Below, one piece after another: positions 44,350 through 57,789 of a DNA stretch of 64,000 nucleotides. A model generated the notes under the pieces. The model made no database searches. It had not been told where the DNA came from and saw nothing but the letters and a program-made list of their open reading frames with translations. The stretch comes from Apiospora phragmitis (lineage: Eukaryota; Ascomycota; Sordariomycetes; Amphisphaeriales; Apiosporaceae). Made by a program: the position numbers and the translations under genes. Location: positions 1,116,001-1,180,000 of the forward strand of contig JAQQWL010000009.1 in NCBI GenBank assembly GCA_038363925.1, given 5' to 3'. How positions within the stretch are numbered: the stretch's first letter is position 1; each line of letters opens with the position of its first letter.

Positions 44350-47300
44350 CAGAGGAGGGTGCTCCGAGTGCCTTCAGTTTCGTTGGGGTTTCATGCAGTA
44401 GGGCACCAAGAGAATTGGAGGAAAGGTCAGGGCCAGACAAGACAGGAGCTCCCTTAATGACTGTGCGCACCGAGGAACAACGGGCTCCTCCTACTGCATC
44501 CAGTAAGTATATGGCCCTGTTGTAACCCTGTATATCGGAACTACTGCGACTTTGGGTAAAGACGGCACTCTCTTTCCCGCCTAAGCAATTGGGACGAGAA
44601 AGTTACGGAACCTCTAGGGGCAAAAAAATAAAACCGGGAGACGACACGCGCACCACCACTTCTGGAAGCTAGGGAAAGAAGAAATTGGAGATGGTCGCAG
44701 CACTTGGCAACTTGCTCGCCTGTCAGGTTCGGTTACCTGCAAGCCAGGCAGCCCAGAAGCTGAGCCTGAGCGGGACTTCCGCTTTCCTGTCCTGAAAAAA
44801 AGAATGGGGTGGGGCGCTGTACCGTCAATGGAAAAAATCAATCTCACAGATCAGATCCCGGATTGAGGTGTCGGGTAATGGTATATCCCAGCTGCTGAAG
44901 CAAAAATGGAGGAAGAAGCTCTTTGCAAGAGGGGTCAGAGAGTTCTCAACTTGGATAAATCCTGAAAGTTTTCTTATATCGCTCACGGTTGTCGTTGTCT
45001 TTGGTTGAAAGGAAGCTGAAAGGAAGCAAGATGGAAATTGTTGAATCCAGTCACCGTGACTGTGCCATGCCCAGGGCAAGTAAACGACCGACCGGTAAAC
45101 GGACTGACCAGTGGATTACAGTACATGCAACATACATACATCCCTCATAAGAGATAACTGTGCATTGCATGGGTTAGATAGACCGATCAATGGATCGAAT
45201 ATGACCGATGAACGGACTTGCATACATGTTGAATCGCCAACAAGCCGGGTGCGTCTATGTATCAAGCTTCAATGGTGCGTAAGTTATGTGCATGCAGTCA
45301 GAGTCTTGGCTTTCTGTTGATAGAAAGCCACTGCCCTACCTCCTCGCTAATGAGACATGCATCAGCACCGTTCACCGGCAGCGGCAGCGGTCCAAGACTC
45401 TCCAAGACTCCAAGTAGTAGTATGTAAGTTGAGTTGGGGTAAGAGGCGCCCAACCGGGGAAAGAAGTGCGCCTGGTCGCCAAGCCCGTCAGTGAAATGGT
45501 TTCTGGGGATGGAGGAGCACTTCCCCGACGGATCGACTACTAAGAACTAGGTGGACACGCACGGTAACTGCCTTGGCTGTATGTGTCATTGGCAACAAAG
45601 AATGGCTCGGGTTTCTTGTCCTTCCTTTATTTCTCTATTTCCATTTTGCTACAGTTTGGTTGATTTGATTTACCGGCATGAAGGGAACGGAAGAGAATGG
45701 GAGGACGAAGTCCGGACCACGGAGTACAGCTCGCTGATAGGTACATTATCGGTACAGGTGCGAGCGGCCTTCGCCCCGACAGAACAAATGGGTAAAGAAA
45801 AGTTGGGGGTATATGATATGATATGCTGCCGCACTGTATTACCCCCAAATTGGACCCGACTCGGTGACTACTACTCCCCAAACTCCTTGCAGCTGGACCT
45901 GACCTGCGATGTACATATCCAGATACATACGTAGAATCCTGCTGCAAAGCTCCAGTGTAAGTGGTGCCGATGGTGGCTATGACCGGTTCGTCTGCACCGT
46001 CTCACCGTCAGGGCAACAGACGGAGGACAGCAGTGAAAACGGCCTTGATGGGAAAGATCTCGGGATGATCGTTCAATTTATTATATTACCACAATAATGT
46101 TTTACACGAGCTTCTTATGGTTGCACATACGAACCTTTCGGAGTGAGACATTGCTGTAGCCAAGCCTTTCCATCAAAAATGCTTGACTTCACTCACTTAC
46201 ACGACGTCCGGCTTGTACAACGTAGAAGCCCGAGTAGGTATGTAACTAGCTGAGCTGGCTGCTGGCCATCGGGGCTCAGGTACATGCGGCCAATGAGGCT
46301 TGCTGTAAGGGGAGCTGACCATCTGCTTCGTACTGAGTGGGATCCCATGGACGTGGTCGGTCCAGACTTACGGGTACAGCTTACGGCTTATGTGCGGCTT
46401 ACAGCAGAAAGCAGAGCCCCGAGTTTTTGGGCCCGAAAGAAGCACGCGACATATCGCCAAGGTCCTGGGATCGCAGCGAGCGGACGTGCTTGATGCCCAG
46501 CAGCAGGGGGGGTTTTTTCTTGGGGCGCTGCTGCAAATGCTTGCACTTTTTCATTCCCGATTTCACCCGTTGCCCCCACCACTTTAAAGTTAGCGTGTAC
46601 AGGGAGGTGGGCTAGACGGCACAAGTTCTGACCAGTTCACCGGGTCCAGTCCAGTCTCGCAAGTCTCTTTTTTCATCCACAGTCGCTACCCATCCCACGA
46701 ACTCCCCGCCGGACTAGGGAAGATGCCAAGCGTACTTGTATGCAGAAGAAGACCGAAAATCCCAGTCCAGACCGTCCTTGGGCTTAGCAAAGATTTCAGT
46801 CATCACGAATTCACGGACATCCCCTTTTTTGAAACATGTCCCCGAACTCTTCTGATACAAGGCCGGATATGTAAGGCGAGATGGAGAAATCAAACAAGAA
46901 CAGACTCAAGGTTCGTCGTCTGAAGAAAACACTTCCTCCCGTCGATCAGATCAGGAGGGGCTCCACCCAGCCTCAAATCTCAAACATCCATTCAGCTTCT
47001 TCGATAAACTACTGGGTAATCTACAAATCGCTGTTCCCGCACATGGGTATTTCCTCGAAGCGCCGACTACGACTTGTCCTTGGATGTGTCTCCGCTGTGC
47101 CGCTATCTGCAGCTTGATGAATCCTTCGGTCCTTCTTACTGTACTTGTAACCCCCCAGCTACGATCAAGTTTCCTATAGTGATCAAGGCCCTGTTGATAT
47201 TCATGAATTTGTGGTGAGTGTGCAAGTATTCATCCAAATCGCATGCTGGCTGGCCCCCAATCATCGGCTCATCTCATCAGCACCGAAGACAAATTGTCAT

Positions 47301-50300
47301 CCCATCCATCCCACGGGTAATATTACCAGGCATTAAACAACGCGACAGGCAAGCTGCTCTCCTCTCTGTCGCTAATCGCTAAAACAAGGAAACGTGTTGC
47401 TGACCCTTAATCTTGGCCCCCAGGCCCCCCTTCTTGTGGCTCGGGCTTCTGTTCCGTGGCGACAGTCGTGGAGACAAAGATTCGTGTCAGACTTCATGCC
47501 GTTCATGCCGATTTATTTGTTCGCCCATGTGTCACTTTCTCGAATTCTTGACTTGGCTTTTCTTGTGGCTCATGCATTGCGCTCCCTTTTTAAAGCCAGC
47601 TCAGCTTTGCCGCCCTATGCAACGTAGGTGGTACCGTGCAGACCGAATGTTTTGTTTGTTTCAGTCCCAGTCCCAGTCGAAGGACCACTCACAACTCACT
47701 GGCTGACTGCATGACGGATCGGGCCTGTTCTCTCTAGCGTCGGTACGCCTGCGGGCGGGAGTCCAACCGGGAGGTCGCCATTCGAGGCCCCGAGCCCCAG
47801 TTGCCCGGACCGACTATACTGGATCCCTTTCCCGCCTGGGTTACCACCACGGTCATCCGATAAACATCAGATCGTGGTAGCTAGCATCGCCGGTGTCCAG
47901 AAATGGTCATGCCATCGGGTGAGCTCGGGATTGTCGTGAGCAACAATGGCCTGAGCTCGAAACCATTCCGTAAGTTCCCGATCTTCGAAAAAAGGGGTAC
48001 ATAACCTCGTATGCCCGGAGGCCTTCGAGAAGCAAATTACACTCCCTCCAGCAAGCAACAGTAATAGGAAGAGCTTACCATGGTTGCCAACCTCGCATTC
48101 GCAAGCTGATCATTGTGTAGTATGCTTTCCGAGCTGACCGAACTGGCCGAGTTGACCGAGCTAATATCCCTTTGATTACGCCTCCAGTTTTGACAAGTGC
48201 TGACTGGGCTTTTGGAGGAGCAACAGTAGGGCATTATGCTGCACTGCCTCGAGACACTACAAGAGCGCTATTGAGATGGCTGCACTTAGTAGGTAAGCCT
48301 GAGGCTGGGCCCGACTGACCAAACCAAGCGATGGCGAAAGCTATTGTGTCAAAAGTATGCCCGAGCTTTCTGGGGCCGGTGCTCCCGACTGTCCAGAACA
48401 GGCCCAACTCGGTCTCCGAATCTGCCTTCTGAACCAGTTTAGAGGAACTCGACTCTTTGTCCCAAGTCTTGGTGCTCATGACAACCCGGTATGTATCACC
48501 TCCAATACGTTGGGACGTCTCAAGTGAAGAACACCAAGGAATACCCGAAAGTGTTGAACAGTGCGTCTCCGAGGTGAATATCGACCAGGCACAGATAGGC
48601 AAGTGACTGGTCATCGCCCAGATACCAGATGGCCATGGCAACATATGACCAGTGGTTCTGAATGGTTTCTACTTTCACATTTCAACCCTTACGACAACCC
48701 TAACCCTGGGTCAGCAAACTTGACAATTCATGAGATGAAGGTGCAAAACCTGTTGCTCAAAATGTATGACCAATACGAGAGTAACTCAATAACTCACAGT
48801 GAGTAGGTAGAGCAATGCCGCCGATTTTTGTGTGCCTCGATCCTTATCCTGAGCGGCATCAAAGCCACATGAAAGCCAACCACAACCATCAGGTTGCCTG
48901 GAGGCCTCAGGGGCTTCTGTCGCTACTGGTCTCTGTGATGATGCCCAGAGACTAAGAAGCCCCTTGATACGGATTTGGGTCGGGACGTCGAGCATCGCTT
49001 ATGTGTTTTCGGCTTCCCTTTCTTTGCTTATTCTACCTTTGCCTCCGGTTCTTGCACTACGTACTGGTCGTGAAAAGCTGTGGCCACGCAGCCCTCGGTA
49101 TTTGTGTTCGACCTGTATCATGTTCGTTTTGGAAACTCTTGTCCCATTCGTTCAGACCAGTGACTGTTCCATCAGTCTCGCCTAATGGCACCGCCCCCAT
49201 ACCACAGCCACTACTCCAAGTAATACATTTTCTCTCTATCGTGTTGATAATGTGTTACTCCTCGTCGATCGGTGTGTATTCGCGGTATTGCGTTCAGTTA
49301 GCTCAAGGTCGGGCGACTTGGGAGAGGGGCTCAGGGGTTAACGCCAACAGGACTCAGGTCTCTTTCGGCCACTCGAGGTTATGGTCGGCGTACTTCTTGG
49401 GTCGTCTGTCGCATTCGAGTTTCTCACGGAATCTCATACTTATACATTCTTGATCAGTTTTGAGCAATAACAATGGCATCGCCCTGCAGGCTGTGGCAGA
49501 TGCACTGAAGGAAGGACTTGACCGTACCTTGCCATACGAGGTCATCAGGAGTGTCATGGGAGAGCCCGTCCTGGACGGGAACCCAGTGATGGGTCATGGA
49601 GTGTTCAACGATGAACAAGGGAGACGCGATGGTTGGCACAAAGGTCAGCAACAGGCAACGGACTTCCCTTCCCTACCGTTGGTAGACATGGATGTTCCGA
49701 TCTTGCTGGCGTGTTGTCTCTGTAGAACCTTACCAACTCGTCAAGCCCGGACGTGTGCCAGGACAAATCGTAGCGTAGCTACGATGGAGGCTGCCTCGGC
49801 TATGTCGGCCGCTGCTAACGCAAGGCAGTCTGCTGTGATGAGCAATGAGACCGTTCCTTTTGACCTGATCTACTCACTGATGATGCCTGGCTGGCTTCCC
49901 TTCACTTGCCATGGTGAAGAGGAAAATACCCAAGTACGGGCGAATTATTGCAGGGCCAAAAAGGGGTCGGAGAGGCCTACCTTTCTGACAAAGCCTGGTT
50001 GTTCCTGAACTGATGCTTCGGTGTATGTGAAAGAGGCCAAGTATGCATGCGTTATATCATAGACATGGGGACCGGAGCTGGGTTATCAAGGCAGCACACA
50101 TCCCGGCGGCCAAGATTTGTTTATGATGCGAGCAAGAAATAGGCCCCGGCCATCGTGACGTCCTTTCCTTTGTGCCCCGAAAGCAGCAGCTCCGCGGCAC
50201 ATCAACAGTGCCGGTGCCCTACCAAACACTATCGTTCCAGGCTTTATTCTCTATTGTAGCGGGCTTCATCCCCCATGGGTTTCTGCACGCTCTCTTAAAG

Positions 50301-50835
50301 TGCAAGAATAAGACACTTTCTACTGCGTGCCCCTCAACCATCGCCCCTCGTCTATCACACCCCGAATTTACGGCGACAGCACGCTGGTGCATGCCACTGT
50401 TTCCTACAACCAATGAGCGAACTTCATGGTAATTACTACTCTAAGCCTTTGGCAGTTTCGAGTAGCCCAGCTCTACCGTTCCCGCCTTGCCATAAGCCCA
50501 CAGAGGGTATAGGTAAAGTGCCACCTACAGGTAGCTCAATACAATTGTCTAGAACAAACACTTCCTACAACAGTGCACTCGCCTGTCCAGTTCTTGTATG
50601 AGCTGCACTCGCCTTACACACAGTGCAATGTTTCTCAGCAGGGCTCGCTCTCGCCCTATATAGGTTGTTGTGCCTCAGGGAACCTGGCTCTCTTATCATC
50701 TGCACTCGCCCCTTTCGGTCTGTTTACGTTTTTGCCTACTACACCTGCCCAGTTTGGAGACTCAAGCCTGGGCGTTATCAACTGAAAAAGCATGCTAATC
50801 CGCAGTAGCTATGAGAATAAAGATGACTTCCCCCG

Positions 50836-50848
50836 CCCCCCCCCCCCC
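50836..50848 (+). repeat. C13 homopolymer
   Basis: Thirteen consecutive C preceded by CCCCG in intergenic DNA. Confidence 0.85.
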
Positions 50849-52495
50849 AGATTCCTTACGCCTCCAAAACCTTCGACTTGGAAACGACCTATCCCCCAAG
50901 CCCATATTATACCATCGAAACCAGAACTGATCCCGCATCGAATGAATTCAAGATAATGATGGCGAGCTAGAAGAAATACTCGAAGTGTAGCCGAACACAC
51001 ATTCTTATATTCCATTACGAGATGAAGGCTAGGGTGAGGATCAGATGAGACATAGGGGTCGATGGAACCTGGGCGCGCTACCTACCCTACGATACCCGCG
51101 CCTGGATGTCGGATCGGATCGTCGTCGTTGTAGCTGGTCGTAGCTTGAAAATAGAGATTTGGTGAATGATAAGAGTTTTCATAAGTAGATAGGACATCGT
51201 CTCTGGTGTCAGCGTTGACCTGGCCATCACCGAGGGCAGGATCCAGGAGTTTAGCAGGTCTTCCTTCTGTTCAGCGCTGCTGAGCTCGCGTGTAATACCT
51301 TCAGATAACACCAGCTCTTCTCGCCCTTACAAGCCTTCAGGTCAAGCGACATGGCCTTGACAAGGGTGCCTAGTCAGCGCTTCGAGGACAATAATGTTTT
51401 CCTCTCGGCTTCGTGGCTTGTCTGATTTACAGAATACTTGGCCCTTGATATCGCAATGCCTTCTAGCAACCAGCTACTGGGCGACTTGCCGTTTTCCCCT
51501 GTGACATCCTGGTCAAGCCCATTGCCCGATGTACGAACAACGTCTGCCAGGAGACTTCGGCACCCGACGCAACTTCGACTCTAGAACAGTCGGCGATAGG
51601 ATAACTGGCAACGGAACAGGTAACGACCGACAGTTATCGGCAGAAACCACTGTTCTTCTAAGGCGTATAAGCGTCCGGAGCAGCGAATCTGCGGAGTGTT
51701 GCTATTAGTTCTGTATTGTGTACCCGGACAAAGGTGCTGGTAGTCTGATTCCGTCCTTCCCAGTTATATATATAGATTCAAAGGCCAATAAATGATGGGC
51801 CTATCATGAACACTGCTCGGGGGGAACACTCGTGGCGAGAGTGTGAGTACTACGGGGACGGGCTTCGGACTCCCGATCAATCATGTCGTCGCTACGCAGG
51901 GGCACCGTAGCCCCTGCATTTCCTCGGTATGAATATAACGATTCTTCTAAGTCTGTTCCAATCTATTGTTAATATACCGCAGTACTATACTTAGCGACGA
52001 GGCTCCAGTGCTTAGAACATATGTAACAAGAATCGATTTAATAAATGAGCAATCGATCCGTAAACGAGATACCAACGAGGCTCGCACGAAATTCAGCTTT
52101 TCTAAAGAATAATCGAACGGGGCTGGCATGAGGTTCATATTAAATAGAAATCTGCTAGTTAGCGGATCAGTATCGAGTAGAAGCCCTGGTCTGTTCCTAC
52201 GGCTCCTAGGGGGGCTTCTCCTAGACTCACGGAACGTGTAGGCCAGAGATAGGGTATATAAATAGGGGAGTTAGGCAGTGGCGGTGGCCCGAATAACAAC
52301 AATCGCACAGCTTGTCCCCTGCCCCAGTAGATTCACGTACTCTCTCCTCCGAGGTACCCTCCCCCAGGATAGATAAATAAAAAACTTCACTCATCCAACC
52401 CAATCTCCCAACCCACCACAACAACATCCAACCAACCTACCCAACTACATACCAACATACATACATACCTAACTACATCACGCAATCAAACCATC

Positions 52496-53084
52496 ATGTC
52501 TCAGCCTCTCCAACTCACCGCACAGGAAGCCAAGGTTCTTGCCTTGAGCTTCAAGTGCCATCGGGAGAAAGTTTCCGTAAGTATTACCATTTCTGTTGCC
52601 TCAATATCCGCGGCATGCAGACCGATGGTCATCTATCTCTGACACCATCGTCACTTCACGATGCGTATTCAGTCTGGCTTTCTCTCCCCGTAGGCCGCCA
52701 TGGGTTTCGACTGACATACCTACCTTCAAATAGACCGACTGGGAGAAGCTCGGTCGCCTCAGCGGCTACAACTTGACGTAAGTTATCGCTAATCATTATA
52801 CCCCCTAAACCAAGCACGTTGCGATAGCGGCTGACCATACTTCCAGGCTGAATATCAATGAGAAGCTGGACACTGCTGCTGGCATCGGCGAGGCTGCCAA
52901 GGGAAAGGCCACTTCGGTGACTGGTGCCTCGAAGCGCAAGCACGTCGAGGACGAGGACGACGAAGACGACGAACCGGCCGTGCCCATCAAGCGTACTTTC
53001 CGCGGCAAGAGAGCTGCCTCCAAGAAGAGCCAAGTCACCGTCAAGGATGAAGACGTCGAGGACGATGGCGACAATGTGACCTAA
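52496..53084 (+). CDS. Small acidic/basic nuclear-type protein, 120 aa, unknown
   Basis: There are three exons: 52496-52576, 52734-52777 and 52847-53084. The introns use GTAAGT donors and TAG/CCAG acceptors. Lengths 81, 44 and 238 give 121 codons. The first half reads MSQPLQLTAQEAKVLALSF, CHREKVSTDWEKLGRLSGYN, a predicted helical region that resembles the small SANT/Myb-like helix pattern common in fungal hypothetical proteins (tDWEKLg). This is a resemblance only. The second half alternates acidic and basic runs (KRKHVEDEDDEDDEPAVPIKR, RGKRAASKKS, EDVEDDGD) and is probably disordered and nuclear. An ACATACATACATACC-rich leader precedes the ATG. The consistent splicing and whole-codon sum support a real gene. 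Function is unknown. Confidence 0.75.
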
Positions 53085-54930
53085 GCATATTCCATCATCA
53101 TTATGAGAACTTGCAGTCACGGAAACTTCAGAATGAATTAAGGAACCGCGCTCACTAAGGAGCCGCTGCCGGATGGCATGAGATATGGAGAGGAACGAAG
53201 CTAATACTCTCGTACTTGATCAATACGACTGGAGATGACATACTACTTGCGAAGAGTGATCGTGCCGTAGATCTTGCTTGCCGTGACTGTTTCTGCTTGA
53301 CCGCCACGTTTCAAACTTTAGTCAGATGCTGCAGAGTCAGGAGACGCCCCGAGTAAGTACGGTAGAATTAAGTTTACGTAACGCAGAGCATCAGATCACT
53401 TGCATGTTCTTCCGGGCGCTAGAAGTAAAGACGACACCACCCGGATGGCAGCAGCTTTGCTTCTTCTGGCATTCGACTAGCAACAAGCCGCAGCTTTCGC
53501 AGTCGGATGCTTACTTATATACGATCTCTTGAGGCGCCGTGGTTACTACCTTTTCCCGCTAGCTATTCCGTCACCGCCCAACGATTCCATCGATAGCAGC
53601 CAGCTATCCTGGAACCGACTGCTCTAGATCACGTGTAAGCCGGTTTGTTGGGCTCAAGTAACCTACAGTAAGTACTCCGTACTCTGCTAGTGGCATGGAC
53701 GGGAAACCTAAACGCCATGCCATGCAAGGCTGAAGGTGGCTGCGTGCTAGGGGGAACATGGTGAGACTTTTGCATTACTCGGGACGGATGGTCACACGGC
53801 GGCAGGCCTTGCCTATTCAGGATCGTTGGTGCGAAGGGTCTGGATCGACGGATGGGGATATTGGGTGAGAACCACTCTTTTGGCAATACGCATATGCTAA
53901 GGGGACTTTTGACATGCTAATGTCGATATGGTGGTTCGATCACGCAATGTGACCGGCGACCTGGCTGACGAACAATCTTGAGACTCACGGCAGATCGAGC
54001 ATGCGTCTAGAAGATGTCGAATTACAACAGCACGCGAAGCATCACCTGCAACAATATATCGGAAAACACCGGGGGGTTCTTATACTAAAGATCCTGGCAT
54101 GCAGGACGATGTACGATATGGAAGCTCGTTCTAGACTCTTTGGTTGGCCTCTTGTGATGTTTCTGCATTGGCGCGGACGATATCTATAGGCCCGCAAAAA
54201 GCAACAGCATCGCCGCCAAGACAGATCGCAAGTGTGAGAGTTGTCGTAGACTGCATTGGAGTGGGTGTGGCAGAGGATCTCGGATGTTGACCGAGGAGCG
54301 AACAAGCAAACTTGTCTGCTGCTCGACCCTATGCAAAGACGCTCGAAGATCGGCCGCTCGACCGAGAAAGGCAGTAAGGGCTGCTAGACTTAGTCACCGG
54401 TCGATGGGAGATCATGCCCAATGCGAGTTATTATGTACGCATTACACATATGCAGGTTCGTGTATATGCGGCAGGCCGAAAGACGAGCGAATATGGCGGC
54501 ACAGACAGACAGCTTCCACGATATCGATATCGCTTCTCCTACCATATTGGTCTTGATCATGACCAGTCGATGACACGATGGGGTATGCATTACCTTATCA
54601 CTCTTTGTCTCGGCGGCTCGGCTGCATCCAATGGTTACAACTTACAACAGGTTTCCCCATACCGGCGGGAGTACAACATTCCACAGGACAGCAACGCCAG
54701 AGCCACCCCTCTTCCCCCAGAGTCTCCATGCCCCCGAGATTCAGGCTCGCGCTGTGTATGGCCAGCCACGCGACGCCAAGTGCCAAGTGAACCCGCCCGA
54801 GTGAAAATGCGGGCGACGAGCGGGATCCCCATGGGCAGAACCTTTCGACTTTTACGATCGATGTCACCTCAACCGCGACGGTGGAAACCTGAAGATGAGG
54901 GGGGAGATTAGGATTAAAGTGGGATACATA

Positions 54931-54947
54931 GAGAGAGAGAGAGAGAG
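54931..54947 (+). repeat. GA dinucleotide microsatellite
   Basis: About eight and a half GA units, perfect. Confidence 0.9.
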
Positions 54948-55498
54948 CACGGCCTCGCACACGCCAACACCCACTCAGCTGCACAGCTAGACAGGAGGAG
55001 GGGCACTGGATATTCTGGGCAACTAGGGCAAAGCACATTATTATTCTGCTTGGGAGGACTAATGAATGATCAAGAGAGATATGCGTAATATGCGAAATGG
55101 GTGGAGCGAGCATGGTAATTTCGTCAGCGGGTCACGGGGGTTACTCTTATCCTTGCTCCTTCTGGCTCGGTACATGAACACCAGACAGGGGTTGTCCATG
55201 ATGTGAGGGTGATCGCTCAAACATCGATGATGTTGCACAACCGACTCTTTTGCATTTGCAATGCAACCCGTTCGCAGATTCTTCTATTCCCGCACCTCCT
55301 CCTTGGAGAACACCGTCTGCACACACATATCCATCTTTGTCTACCGCAGCGGTGGGACAGCATCCTTTACGAGCATTTTCGAATATTAGAATATAAGGTA
55401 CAGCTCGTGCCTCATTAGTCCGAAGGGGGTCAGCATTAGCGGGATAGACGCGTGACCCTGGTTGATTTCCGCTGGGAAAACTACCGAGTTCGACGAGG

Positions 55499-55527
55499 CT
55501 GTCTAGCTGTCTAGCTGTCTAGCTGTC
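55499..55527 (+). repeat. CTGTCTAG 8-bp tandem, about 3.6 copies
   Basis: Three full CTGTCTAG units followed by CTGTC. The unit is nearly palindromic around CTAG. No gene is attached. Confidence 0.9.
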
Positions 55528-55810
55528 GCTCCGCTGAACGGAGTAGGCGCCTGGAATATAGGATTTTATTTTGGCTTTCTTCCACAATAATTGTGTGCTC
55601 CGTGTTTATTTCCAACTTGCGGTCTCTCATAGGATCGTGATCCCCCACCGTTGACGACAGACGTCCCCAGAAATGGAGTGGGTAGGGAGCTTGCTGGGTT
55701 CCTTGGAACAGCTAGATTCCGAGATTCGCCGTTTTGGTGGCAGGGGTCTCGGGTTCTCATCTCACTCAAACAATAGCTCTTGACGACATTCGGTATCCTG
55801 GCATTTCTTG

Positions 55811-55826
55811 GTGTGTGTGTGTGTGT
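55811..55826 (+). repeat. GT dinucleotide microsatellite
   Basis: Eight perfect GT units. Confidence 0.9.
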
Positions 55827-57789
55827 CTGCTTCTTGTTTGGTTTGATGGGCCCGTCCTGGCTGGCCTGTGTCTCGCATCTCGCTCTTTAGGTTGGCCAGC
55901 AGTCTCACAGCAGCCGTTCGGCACACCGGGGATTTGCCTCAAGAGGTTTAGCAGAGTCAGACCTTAGGCTCTCACCTTGGGATCTGGGCAAGCTGCATCC
56001 TAGTCAGCCGCCGTCTGATTCGCCGTCTCCTTCACCTTCAGTCTTGGCCCTGACCGTCTCAGCCCTCACCATTAGTCACATACGAAGACACACACGAATT
56101 ACAGCAATAATTCTCCTCCTACATTACCCTGGTTGCTAACTAAAATTGTGCGGCATGGATATATTGTCACAGCAACTCGGTTGACTTCCTTTGGCCCCTC
56201 CGTTAGACTTCTTGACATGTTGGGAGATCGTCAGGTGGATGATACAATGCAGGTGGCAGGTCCATTCATTGACCGCCGCCGCCTTATGCTTCCTTCTTGT
56301 TGGCTGTCATGGCCGCTCCTAGAACACACCAGCACACCCTAAACGCCGAAGAATTGCGAACATTGATGGTCGAATATAGGCCAAGGCAGCGCCCTGTGTG
56401 TGCACTAGGAAACCTACTCTTCCCACTTGGTTGCAGCAGTTCCTGACTCGATTCAGACATCCGCTTAGCCGCCTTGAGCGAAGTCGCCGGGTGTTCGACA
56501 GCGTCAAAACTAGCGTGGCGTCGTGATTGGCCACTCCACAGAACCTATTGCGGAGGCCCCAGCGGACTTATCTCTGAGTTGCTTGGCTTCTTGCAAGGAC
56601 GTAAAGCTCCCGGAAACAGCAGGCGGGACTGCTTTTCCATTATTACTGCATGCATGCAGGTAGAGAGTCCCATTGAATTGGCCAAAGTTTCCACCTTCGT
56701 GCGGAGCATTGGACAAGAACAACCCAAAAAGGAGAGGCTGAGTTGTGGTGCAAGGCACAAGTCGTCACACAGACAACGACGAGCTATCTATCCGTCCCAG
56801 CAACAATAATATATCTGCGGACAAGTGTTGCGCTGGCACAAGGGATAACGAACTGGCTGCTGGCTTGTCATTGCTCATGGATTACGCCCACAGGGTCACA
56901 AGGGACAGATCTGATGTGCTCTTTGTAAAAATAATTGTGAGCATGTGAGAGCCCAGGACGTCTGAACTAGGAGCCTCCATGTTGTATGGGCTCCGTAGAT
57001 AAGCGGGCTCCGCCGCCAAGCAGCCAGGGGGTTGAGTGGCCCGTACTCGAGGAGGTATGTAATGTACCGTACAGCAATACCTCAAATACCTACCACGATA
57101 CATACGCGAACGAATAGCTATGGATCCGCCCACACCCGGGCTTTGCAGCGATGCGGTCCAGTACGTAGCCATTACTGTACATTGAATCAGACATGGAGGG
57201 CAAGCATCGAAAAGATCCATTGATCCATCTCTGCTACATTGGCCATGTACTGTTACTATGTGTCGCGTAGGGATGAATATGGGGATGGCCCCCTTTGGAT
57301 TATATTATCCAAGTCACTCCCCACCAGTCCGCGCTCCGGGTGCTCCGTCTCGACTTCTAAATTCCAACCCAAAGAATTCCTGAGGACTGTCCTGACGTCG
57401 TCGAAGCCGAACACCGCTTCCTTTCCCAACAACTAACCACCACGCTGGCCAGGCCTTACTTGGATACATTGGACTCAAAAAAACCCAAGTTGCAAACTAG
57501 AGCAGGTTTACCTACGACCGGTGCTTCGCCGCTTACGACTTACATTACCATCGCCAACCTCTTCTCGCCCAACCCGTACAGTAGTGCCACAAAAACAGCC
57601 TCGACTAATGCGTTCTCGAACTGCCTGGCAACTCAATTCACGCCGGATGCCATTGGAATAAGTGGGAAACACTTCACCGCTCGGATTGGATTCCCCTTTT
57701 TGGTACCTTTGCTTTGTCAGATGCGAAGATAATTGGCAACTACAAGAAACGAAGACCCCTGTTGTTGCTTTTCTTGCTCAAACACCACA

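Larger units (their letters stand above)
44299..52495. other. Gene-poor 8.2-kb stretch
   Basis: No supportable gene on either strand. Contents seen are G14 (44336-44349) and C13 (50836-50848) runs, T/C-rich tracts, and an AT-richer block at 51930-52150 just before the promoter of the next gene. Open frames such as 48234-48644 (-) and 49460-50008 (+) are not family-like and lack coding features. No transposase, reverse-transcriptase or terminal-repeat signal was recognised. Confidence 0.45.
53085..57789. other. Gene-poor stretch and leader of the FarA-type gene
   Basis: No gene supported. Contents seen are a GA dinucleotide run (54931-54947), an 8-bp tandem (55499-55527) and a GT run (55811-55826). 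From about 57300 the sequence is C/T-rich, with an upstream open frame (57460-57732) that is probably leader sequence. Nothing resembles a transposon. Confidence 0.45.

Noticed and set aside
48234..48644. 136-codon minus-strand open frame in gene-poor DNA
   Set aside because: The protein-like look is weak. There is no family motif, no plausible neighbouring exon and no start-context evidence.
49460..50008. 182-codon plus-strand open frame
   Set aside because: It begins at a non-ATG codon, shows no domain and shifts composition along its length.
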